Shown here: in pieces, positions 1 through 4,714 of the stretch
Layout of the letters: every line of letters begins with the position of its first letter
Position numbering within the stretch: position 1 is the stretch's first letter
Assembly (NCBI GenBank): GCA_024278395.1
Contig: JAJRTG010000187.1
Span: forward strand, 1-5,114
Direction: 5' to 3'
Length of the DNA: 5,114 bases
Source: Fidelibacterota bacterium
GTDB lineage: Bacteria > Bipolaricaulota > Bipolaricaulia > UBA7950 > UBA9294
Made by a program: the position numbers and the translations under genes
Notes under the pieces: model-generated
Told to the model about the DNA's origin: nothing
Seen by the model: only the letters and a program-made list of their open reading frames with translations
Databases searched by the model: none

Positions 1-250
1 CACGCGCTACCAGTACGAGTACGCCCGCACCGCGCACGATTTCTACATGGAGCACTCCGCGGCGATCGTCCCGCCCTCCGGGGTCCCGGATCAGCGGACC
101 GGCCTCTTCTCCGGGAGCGACTGGACCCCGGACAAGAAGGTGTTCGACCCCCGCGTGGTCGGACGGGCGATTCAGGCGCGGATCAAGGAAGTGGCGATCG
201 AACTGATCGATCAGGCGGGAAGCGCCGGACATACGATTCTAGGAGGTTAG
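1..250 (+). CDS. fba: Class II fructose-bisphosphate aldolase, C-terminal part (5' end outside window)
   Basis: This is the C-terminal ~82 residues of an enzyme that reversibly cleaves fructose 1,6-bisphosphate into dihydroxyacetone phosphate and glyceraldehyde 3-phosphate in the cytosol, using a divalent metal. The open frame reaches the left edge (codons start at base 2). It begins TRYQYEYARTAHDFY, corresponding to the 'DTDTQWA...YY' stretch of E. coli FbaA, and later has DKKVFDPRVVGRAIQARI, matching 'NKKYYDPRVWLRAGQTSM' of the FbaA/yeast Fba1 subclass. The alignment is from memory. The metal-binding His residues and catalytic Asp lie upstream, so activity cannot be judged. The tail is slightly longer than in E. 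coli and ends HTILGG. The phosphofructokinase gene starts 1 nt after the stop, so the two are almost certainly co-transcribed. An internal ATG at 47 is not the real start, because the conserved frame extends further upstream. Confidence 0.85.
   Translation, partial: TRYQYEYARTAHDFYMEHSAAIVPPSGVPDQRTGLFSGSDWTPDKKVFDPRVVGRAIQARIKEVAIELIDQAGSAGHTILGG
241..246 (+). promoter_or_regulatory. Shine-Dalgarno site for the phosphofructokinase gene
   Basis: A perfect AGGAGG lies 5 nt before the ATG at 252. It is embedded in the last sense codons (Gly-Gly) of the aldolase gene, whose stop is at 248-250. This fixes the kinase start and implies that the two genes are translated from one message. Confidence 0.9.
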
Positions 251-251
251 C

Positions 252-1280
252 ATGCTGAGAGCAGGTGTCTTGACGGGCGGAGGGGATTCCCCGGGGATCA
301 ACGCCGCACTCCGTTCCATCGTGCGGTTCGGGTTCAAGAAGGGGGTGGAGACGATCGGGTTCCTCGAGGGCTGGCGCGGACCGATTGAGGACCTCACCCA
401 ACCGTTGGGGATAAACGACGTCTCCGGGATCCTCACCGTCGGCGGGACGATCCTCGGGAGCTCCCGCACGAACCCGTTCAAGGTGGAAGGCGGAGTGGAG
501 CGGATCATCTCGAACCTCGAGCGGGAGAAGATCGATTTCCTCATCGCGATCGGGGGGGACGACACCCTGGGGGTGGCCCATCGCCTCGCCGAGCACGGGG
601 TGAAGGCGGTCGGGATTCCCCAGACGATCGACAACGACATCGCGATGACCGATTACGCCATCGGATTCGCCTCCGCGCTCGAGGTGATCACCGACGCCCT
701 GGACCGCCTGCACACGACCGCGTTCTCCCACCATCGCGTCCTCATCCTCGAGGTGATGGGCCGCGACGCCGGCTGGCTCAGCCTGTTCGGCGGGGTGGCG
801 GGCGGCGCCGACGTGATCCTCGTCCCGGAGCGGGACTTCGACGTCGAGGAGGTACACCGCAAGGTCCTCCATCGGAAGGCGCGCGGGAAGCACTTCAGCA
901 TCGTGATAATCGCCGAGGGGGCGAAGCCCGCCGAGACGAACGGCCAGATCGTGGCCGAGGCCGAGGTGGACGAGTTCGGGCACGTGCGCCTCGGCGGTGT
1001 CGGGCAGTACCTGGCGAACCAGCTCTCCCAGCGGCTGGAGATGCCGGTGCGGGTGACGAACCTCGCCTACCTCCAGCGCGGTGGTACACCGTCCCCGTTC
1101 GACCGGATCCTGGCGACGCGGTTCGGAGCGGCGGCGATCGAGTTCGCGCTGGAAGGCAAATTCGACGTGATGACCGCGGTGCACGGGATGAAGATCGAGC
1201 CGGTCCCGCTGGAGGAAGCGCTCAGCCAACCGAGGCCGGTCGATCCGGGCCTGTTCTACCTCTTGGACCTCTTCGAGTAG
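252..1280 (+). CDS. pfkA: 6-phosphofructokinase (PfkA family, PPi/ATP mixed-type clade)
   Basis: This enzyme phosphorylates fructose 6-phosphate at C1. ATP members act in glycolysis; pyrophosphate members are reversible. The 342-aa length fits the short PfkA family. Visible motifs are GGGDSPGINAA (residues 9-19, phosphate-donor loop), R72 in GSSRTNPF, GGDDT (101-105), PQTIDND (123-129, catalytic D127), HHR (R162), EVMGRDAGW (167-175), E222 in IIAEG, R267, and LQRGG (274-278, sugar-phosphate site). Numbering coincides with E. coli PfkA through about residue 222. The SHHR...EVMGR..GW..L pattern resembles the group containing actinobacterial and other bacterial enzymes of both donor types. D104 is the usual mark of PPi enzymes, but residue 124 is Gln rather than Lys (PPi) or Gly (ATP), so donor use is unresolved. 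The start is supported by a perfect SD 5 nt upstream. It lies directly behind the aldolase gene and is followed by a strong terminator. Confidence 0.96.
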   Translation: MLRAGVLTGGGDSPGINAALRSIVRFGFKKGVETIGFLEGWRGPIEDLTQPLGINDVSGILTVGGTILGSSRTNPFKVEGGVERIISNLEREKIDFLIAIGGDDTLGVAHRLAEHGVKAVGIPQTIDNDIAMTDYAIGFASALEVITDALDRLHTTAFSHHRVLILEVMGRDAGWLSLFGGVAGGADVILVPERDFDVEEVHRKVLHRKARGKHFSIVIIAEGAKPAETNGQIVAEAEVDEFGHVRLGGVGQYLANQLSQRLEMPVRVTNLAYLQRGGTPSPFDRILATRFGAAAIEFALEGKFDVMTAVHGMKIEPVPLEEALSQPRPVDPGLFYLLDLFE

Positions 1281-1303
1281 CGTAATCGCGCGAACGTGCG
1301 AAG

Positions 1304-1336
1304 AGCGCCCGCGGGACCCCGCGGGCGCTATTTCTT
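1304..1336 (+). terminator. Rho-independent-type terminator after the aldolase-kinase operon
   Basis: AGCGCCCGCGGG (1304-1315) and CCCGCGGGCGCT (1318-1329) are perfect reverse complements. They form a very stable GC stem of 11 bp with a 4-nt GACC loop (a 12-bp stem would leave only 2 nt). ATTTCTT (1330-1336) follows. It begins 23 nt after the kinase stop. The T-tract is interrupted, so efficiency is uncertain, but position and stem strength make termination the best reading. Confidence 0.85.
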
Positions 1337-1372
1337 GATTCCATTCTGGTAACCCTCACTTTCGCCTCCCTC

Positions 1373-1401
1373 TTGATTTTGTAACAATGTTATGTTACAC
1401 T
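1373..1401 (+). promoter_or_regulatory. Predicted sigma70-type promoter of the small ORF-yhbD-bactofilin operon
   Basis: The -35 hexamer is TTGATT (1373-1378) and the -10 is TACACT (1396-1401), with a 17-bp spacer. A TGT extended -10 element (1393-1395) lies directly in front. Each hexamer matches the consensus at four of six positions. The predicted transcript start is near 1408, leaving a leader of about 18 nt before the first ATG at 1426. The region is AT-rich in an otherwise GC-rich window, lies after a terminator, and precedes a cluster of co-directional genes. It is overlapped by a dyad (1380-1399), which suggests regulation. Confidence 0.7.
1380..1399. promoter_or_regulatory. Candidate operator: dyad overlapping the promoter spacer and -10
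   Basis: TGTAACA (1380-1386) and TGTTACA (1393-1399) form a perfect 7-bp inverted repeat with a 6-nt spacer. A nested perfect dyad TAACA-A-TGTTA (1382-1392) is also present. Placement between and over the -35 and -10 elements would let a dimeric regulator block or remodel RNA polymerase. The cognate protein is not identified. The MerR-like product encoded just downstream is the nearest candidate. Confidence 0.55.
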
Positions 1402-1413
1402 GCGTTCATCGTT

Positions 1414-1418
1414 GGAGG
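1414..1418 (+). promoter_or_regulatory. Shine-Dalgarno site that selects ATG 1426
   Basis: GGAGG ends 7 nt before ATG 1426. It points to this ATG rather than the in-frame ATG at 1387, which lies upstream of the predicted transcript start, inside the promoter. Confidence 0.7.
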
Positions 1419-1425
1419 TGACAGA

Positions 1426-1617
1426 ATGTTCTTCGGAGATCACGTGTACGCGGAGGCGGCGCTGGCGCGGTATAAAGACCTTCTCCGTACGTCTATGGAT
1501 GAACACAAGCTCAGGGTGGTCGGGGATGGACGAAGGGCCCCCTCTCGCCGCGCGCTTCGCAGAAAGGGAGGGTGCCCGGTCGGGCTAGCGAAACAATGTG
1601 TTGTTAAACAGGGATGA
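1426..1617 (+). CDS. Small hypothetical protein (63 aa), first gene of the yhbD-bactofilin operon
   Basis: I do not recognise a family. The protein starts MFFGDHVYAEAALARYKDLL, and the first ~25 residues look like an amphipathic helix. The middle is Arg/Lys-rich (GRRAPSRRALRRKGG, residues 34-48), and the end has two Cys (GCPVGLAKQCVVKQG, residues 49-63). There is no signal peptide or membrane span. Support for a real gene: a strong SD 7 nt upstream, a promoter about 25 nt upstream, GC-rich wobble use in the first half, and a stop only 3 nt before the yhbD ATG, which suggests translational coupling. Against it: the last ~9 codons are AT-rich and coincide with a copy of the promoter dyad. It may therefore be a leader ORF whose translation sets yhbD expression rather than a functional protein. 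Without it, 1281-1620 would be a 340-nt leader/intergenic region. Confidence 0.55.
   Translation: MFFGDHVYAEAALARYKDLLRTSMDEHKLRVVGDGRRAPSRRALRRKGGCPVGLAKQCVVKQG
1590..1611. repeat. Second copy of the promoter dyad, just before yhbD
   Basis: Positions 1590-1611 match 1381-1402 at 17 of 22 bases without gaps. The shared core is AACAATGT-NN-TGTTA (1383-1397 and 1592-1606). Both copies keep the AACA-N6-TGTT dyad. This copy also contains AACAA-N4-TTGTT (1592-1605) and TGTT-A-AACA (1602-1610). It has no -35-like hexamer at the matching distance, so it looks like a duplicated binding site rather than a duplicated promoter. It ends 9 nt before the yhbD ATG and overlaps the last codons of the small ORF. 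Confidence 0.55.
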
Positions 1618-1620
1618 GCG

Positions 1621-2382
1621 ATGGATGAGGAAGGCCTGATCTCCAAGAAGGATGTGCTCGCCGAGACCGGGATCTCCTACGGTCAGCTCTACCGCTGGAA
1701 GCGGAAGGGGCTGATCCCGGAGGAGTGGTTCATCCGCCGCGCCACGTTCACCGGACAGGAGACGTTCTTCCCGCGCGACAAGATCATCCCACGGATCGAG
1801 CAGATCAAGCGGATGAAGGAGGATCATCCCCTCGACGACCTGGCCGAGCTCATAACCAGACGGGTGAACGAGCGACTGGAGATCGCGTTCTCGCGGCTCC
1901 GCGACCTGGGCTGGCTGGACGAGCACGTGATCGAGTTGTGCCGCCTGCGGGAGGATGGTCGGGATGTCGTCACGCTCAAGGAGGCCTTCTGCATCGGGGT
2001 GCTGCGGGGATTGCGCAAGGCGGCGAGGGAGGAGGAGATCGATCTCGCCAAGCGCGCCCTGGACGCGGCGTTGGATAAGCGGTTGATCGAGCGGGTGCGC
2101 GCGGAGGAGCTCTACCTCTACCTCCTGCGCAAGCGCCTCTCGGCCACGGGGATCAGCGCCGAGATCAGCTCGGTCGTCATCGCGCAGAAGGGGGCCATGT
2201 TCGACCCGGAACTCGAGATCGTCCGGGCGGTCGATCTGCGGGTGATCCTCGATGAGATCAGGCTCGACCTCGCGCGGGGGGATGAGCGCCGTGTCGGCGA
2301 AAAACTGAGAGAGGAAGCGGAAAGGCTCAAGAGAGAGGGGCTTAGGAGATTCAGGGCACAGGTGAAGAAGGAGGAAAAGTGA
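1621..2382 (+). CDS. yhbD: YhbD-family (DUF4004) MerR-like DNA-binding protein
   Basis: The N-terminus, LISKKDVLAETGISYGQLYR (residues 6-25) then WKRKGLIPEEWFIRRATFTG (26-45) and QETFFPRDKI (46-55), closely resembles Bacillus subtilis YhbD, recalled from memory. It is a MerR-type winged helix: helix-turn-helix at about 7-32, then the wing. Residues ~70-215 are a mostly helical domain of unknown role. Residues ~215-253 are a charged Lys/Arg/Glu helix, possibly a coiled coil. No metal or small-ligand site is evident. The family is usually found next to bactofilin genes, as here, and its biochemical role is not settled. Its own SD is weak (AGGGA, 1610-1614), so translation probably depends on the ORF ending at 1617. 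The stop overlaps the bactofilin GTG by 3 nt-scale register (GTGA), showing a shared operon. The dyads upstream make autoregulation plausible but unproven. Confidence 0.9.
   Translation: MDEEGLISKKDVLAETGISYGQLYRWKRKGLIPEEWFIRRATFTGQETFFPRDKIIPRIEQIKRMKEDHPLDDLAELITRRVNERLEIAFSRLRDLGWLDEHVIELCRLREDGRDVVTLKEAFCIGVLRGLRKAAREEEIDLAKRALDAALDKRLIERVRAEELYLYLLRKRLSATGISAEISSVVIAQKGAMFDPELEIVRAVDLRVILDEIRLDLARGDERRVGEKLREEAERLKREGLRRFRAQVKKEEK
2369..2374 (+). promoter_or_regulatory. Shine-Dalgarno site selecting the GTG start of the bactofilin gene
   Basis: AGGAGG lies inside the last yhbD codons, 4 nt before GTG 2379. The GTG overlaps the yhbD TGA stop in the sequence GTGA. No better ATG with an SD is found nearby, so the GTG start is preferred. 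Confidence 0.8.
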
Positions 2383-3119
2383 GCGAGAAGGGGAATTCAG
2401 CGAGCATCTCCGGGGCGGGCGTGATCGGGGGAGGGATCTACGATCGGGTCACGATCTCCGGGGCGGGGAAGGTTACCGGCGATCTCGAAGCTGACGAGCT
2501 TCGGATCTCGGGGGCGGGCAGGGTCGACGGGAAGGTGCGGGCGCGTGCGATCGTGGTCTCGGGGAGTACGGTCTTCTCCGAGAGCGTCTACGGGGACGAG
2601 ATGCGGGTGAGCGGGAGCGCGCGCATCGACGGGCGCGCCGATGTGAAGGAGCTCAAGTGTTCCGGCACCCTGCGGGTGAACGGCGGGGTGACCTCTGAAT
2701 ACCTGAAGTCGAGCGGACACCTGCGCGTGGGCGGGGACGTCGCTGCCGAGATATTCAAGGCGAGCGGCGGGTTCCAGATAGATGGGCTCCTCTCCGCCGA
2801 CCGGGTCGAGATCAACCTCGGCGGGCGCTGCACGGCGCGGGAGATCGGGGGTGAGAAGATCAGCGTGCGCCGCGGCGGGTGGCGGGAGAAGGGGATCCTG
2901 TTCGACGGGCTGATCAAGCTGTTCACCGGCGGGGGCGCGGCCGAGCTGCGCGCCCAACTGATCGAGGGCGACGAGGTCTACCTGGAGGACACGTTCGCCG
3001 AGACGGTGCGGGGGAAGACGGTGGAGATCGGCCCGGGGTGCAGGATCGAAACCGTGGAGTACTCCGAGTCCCTGAAGGTGGCGGACGACGCGACGGTGAG
3101 GAGCAGATCCCGTGTTTGA
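2379..3119 (+). CDS. Bactofilin-type polymer-forming cytoskeletal protein (YhbE/YhbF-like)
   Basis: Bactofilins are cytoplasmic, nucleotide-independent beta-helix proteins that polymerise into filaments or sheets, often at the membrane, and act in cell shape, wall synthesis or appendage assembly. The B. subtilis homologues YhbE/YhbF (BacE/BacF) have been linked to flagellar motility. In this 246-aa protein, Ser-Gly pairs at residues 11, 27, 44, 61, 78, 95, 112 and 129 mark successive turns of a right-handed beta-helix, with Val/Ile and Gly-Asp positions repeating between them. A linker with a hydrophobic segment (about 168-183, ILFDGLIKLFTGGG) separates a C-terminal part with EGDEVYLEDT (196-205) and RGKTVEIGPGC (211-221), a signature I associate with YhbF-like proteins. 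No signal peptide is present. The start is GTG, coupled to yhbD. Bacillus has two such genes after yhbD; only one is seen here. Confidence 0.92.
   Translation: MSEKGNSASISGAGVIGGGIYDRVTISGAGKVTGDLEADELRISGAGRVDGKVRARAIVVSGSTVFSESVYGDEMRVSGSARIDGRADVKELKCSGTLRVNGGVTSEYLKSSGHLRVGGDVAAEIFKASGGFQIDGLLSADRVEINLGGRCTAREIGGEKISVRRGGWREKGILFDGLIKLFTGGGAAELRAQLIEGDEVYLEDTFAETVRGKTVEIGPGCRIETVEYSESLKVADDATVRSRSRV
2406..2518 (+). repeat. DNA-level direct repeats within the bactofilin gene
   Basis: The 14-mer ATCTCCGGGGCGGG occurs at 2406-2419 and again at 2454-2467, with a one-base variant at 2505-2518. Each encodes the Ile-Ser-Gly-Ala-Gly start of a beta-helix turn. The spacings (48 and 51 nt) are whole codons, so they record 16- and 17-residue protein repeats. 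This suggests relatively recent turn duplication or strong codon conservation at the N-terminal end. Confidence 0.65.
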
Positions 3120-3146
3120 CCCCGACGGGGCGAATGAGGTGACGAG

Positions 3147-3377
3147 ATGGTAATCGGGTTCATCCTCGGGGTGGTCGGCGCGATCATCGGCCTCGCGGGC
3201 GCTGCTATTGGGCTTCTGTTCAGCCTGGTGGGAGGCGCGGTCGTCGCGGTTCTCATGGTGCTGCTCCTCCTGGGGGCGATATTCCTCTCCCCTGTCTTCC
3301 TATGGGTGGTGCTCGGGCTCGCCGCTGTGTGCATAATCCGGGGGCTGCGATGGCTGGGGCGCATCCTCCGGATCTAA
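3147..3377 (+). CDS. Small glycine-zipper membrane protein (76 aa), unknown function
   Basis: No family is recognised with confidence. The protein is almost entirely hydrophobic: residues ~2-28 form a glycine-rich span and ~30-64 a second long span or close pair broken near SP (48-49). It ends with a short basic amphipathic tail, RGLRWLGRILRI (65-76). Glycines at 4, 8, 11, 15, 18, 22 and 29 follow a 4-3 pattern, typical of tightly packed, oligomerising transmembrane helices. The start is supported by GAGGTGA (3136-3142) 4 nt before the ATG. It begins 27 nt after the bactofilin stop on the same strand with no terminator between, so it probably belongs to the operon. A role in anchoring bactofilin or sensing the envelope is inference from position only. 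Confidence 0.82.
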   Translation: MVIGFILGVVGAIIGLAGAAIGLLFSLVGGAVVAVLMVLLLLGAIFLSPVFLWVVLGLAAVCIIRGLRWLGRILRI

Positions 3378-3439
3378 AGGACCTCCGTCTGCCTCGAATG
3401 AACCGTCCGCCCTGGCAACCGCACTAACAAGGGATCGAT

Positions 3440-4714
3440 ATGTCGGAAGCCAAGCCCAACTGGAAGGCACCGTTTTTTACGATCTGGACCGGGCAGCAGT
3501 TCTCCCTTGTCGGGAGCCAGCTCGTCCAGTTCGCCCTCGTGTGGTGGCTGACCAAGACGACCGGCTCGGCGACCGTCCTCGCCACCGCGACCATGGTTGC
3601 GATGCTCCCTCAGGTTCTGATCGGTCCGTTCTCCGGGGCGCTGATCGACCGGTTCAGCCGGCGGGTGGTAATGATCATCGCCGACGGGTCGATCGCCCTC
3701 GCTTCCGCCGTCCTCGGCTACCTCTATTGGGCCGGGACGGTGGAGGTATGGCACATCTACCTGATCATGGCCGTCCGGGCGATCGGAGGTGGGTTCCACT
3801 GGCCGGCGATGATCGCCTCGACATCCCTCATGGTGCCGGAGCGACACCTCACCCGGATAGCCGGTCTGAACCAGACGATGCAGGGCACGACGAACATCAT
3901 CGCCCCGCCGTTGGGGGCACTCCTCCTCGCCGTCCTGCCGATGTACGGGATCCTCGGGATCGACGTCGCCACTGCGGCGATCGCCATCGGTCCTCTCTTC
4001 TTCATCCCGATCCCCCAACCGGCCCGTTCGGAGGGACGGTCCGCCTATCTCTCCGAGGTCCGCGCCGGGCTCAGCTATGTATGGAGGTGGAAGGGGCTCC
4101 TTTGGATCATCGGAATGGCGATGCTGATCAACTTTGCGGTCAACCCGGCGTTCTCCCTGCTCCCCCTGCTCGTGCGGGTGCACTTCGCCGGGGAGGCGTT
4201 GCAGTTGAGCTGGCTCGAGTCGGCGTTCGGGATCGGGGTTGTGCTCGGCGGGCTCCTCCTCAGCGTGTGGGGAGGCTTCAAGCGGCGCATATTGACCACG
4301 CTGGCGGGGATCATCGGGATGGGGGCGGGTATCTCCGTGCTCGGGTTCCTGCCGGGAAGCGGACTGTGGATCGCGATCGGGGCCTTGTTCATCGTCGGTA
4401 TCATGAACCCGCTCACCAACGGCCCATTGCAGGCCCTCCTCCAGTCGACGGTCTCCCCGGAGATGCAGGGGAGGGTGTTCACCCTGCTCGGGAGCCTGGT
4501 CACCGCTATGTCGCCGCTGAGCCTGGCCCTCGCCGGACCGATCGCCGATCTTCTGGGAATACAGTTCTGGTACCTCTTCGGTGGGGGGATGATGATCGTC
4601 GCCGGGATCATCGCCTTCTTTGTCCCGGCGATCATCCGTGTTGAGGAGGAACAGCGGGCGATGAAAATCGCCGCGGCCCCGGTGGCGATTGAGGCCGACG
4701 CCGATCAGGCTTGA
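3440..4714 (+). CDS. MFS transporter, DHA3/MFS_3 type (drug or macrolide efflux-like)
   Basis: This is a complete 424-aa inner-membrane secondary transporter of the major facilitator superfamily, probably a proton-driven exporter; the substrate cannot be read from sequence. About 12 hydrophobic spans are visible, six on each side of a polar loop near residues 190-215 (IPQPARSEGRS...). Motif A in loop 2-3 reads GALIDRFSRR (66-75) followed by a conserved Asp (D82). R113 lies in span 4, NIIAPPLGALL (152-162) in span 5, and the C-half has the MQGRVF...LAGPIADLLG pattern common to the MefA/DHA3 subgroup. The tail is short and cytoplasmic. The start ATG has AAGGGA (3429-3434) 5 nt upstream. The preceding 62-nt gap (3378-3439) shows no clear terminator or promoter, so co-transcription with the upstream operon is possible. 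Its 3' end overlaps the convergent lipoamide dehydrogenase gene by 10 bp. Confidence 0.94.
   Translation: MSEAKPNWKAPFFTIWTGQQFSLVGSQLVQFALVWWLTKTTGSATVLATATMVAMLPQVLIGPFSGALIDRFSRRVVMIIADGSIALASAVLGYLYWAGTVEVWHIYLIMAVRAIGGGFHWPAMIASTSLMVPERHLTRIAGLNQTMQGTTNIIAPPLGALLLAVLPMYGILGIDVATAAIAIGPLFFIPIPQPARSEGRSAYLSEVRAGLSYVWRWKGLLWIIGMAMLINFAVNPAFSLLPLLVRVHFAGEALQLSWLESAFGIGVVLGGLLLSVWGGFKRRILTTLAGIIGMGAGISVLGFLPGSGLWIAIGALFIVGIMNPLTNGPLQALLQSTVSPEMQGRVFTLLGSLVTAMSPLSLALAGPIADLLGIQFWYLFGGGMMIVAGIIAFFVPAIIRVEEEQRAMKIAAAPVAIEADADQA

Noticed and set aside
183..1229. Long open frame (348 codons) on the - strand opposite the phosphofructokinase gene
   Set aside because: Translation is rich in Arg, His, Pro, Asp and Glu with no recognisable fold. 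It lies wholly antisense to a clearly conserved gene, as expected in GC-rich DNA where stops are rare in the opposite frame.
1387..1425. Earlier in-frame ATG (1387) for the small ORF
   Set aside because: It lies inside the predicted promoter, upstream of the likely transcript start, and has no SD; ATG 1426 has a good one.
1602..1610. Possible second promoter (TGTTAAACA as extended -10) in front of yhbD
   Set aside because: Only 3 of 6 -10 positions match and there is no -35-like hexamer 17 bp upstream; it reads better as a duplicated binding site.
2397..2957. 186-codon - strand frame inside the bactofilin gene
   Set aside because: Antisense image of a repetitive GC-rich gene; no start context or motif support.
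3374..4183. 269-codon open frame on the - strand opposite the MFS gene
   Set aside because: Low-complexity charged composition, no SD or family signature, antisense to a membrane protein with clear motifs.
3541..4644. 367-codon + strand frame overlapping the MFS gene in another register
   Set aside because: Composition is dominated by Arg, Asp, Gly, Pro and His; it is a frame-shifted reading of the transporter, not a separate protein.
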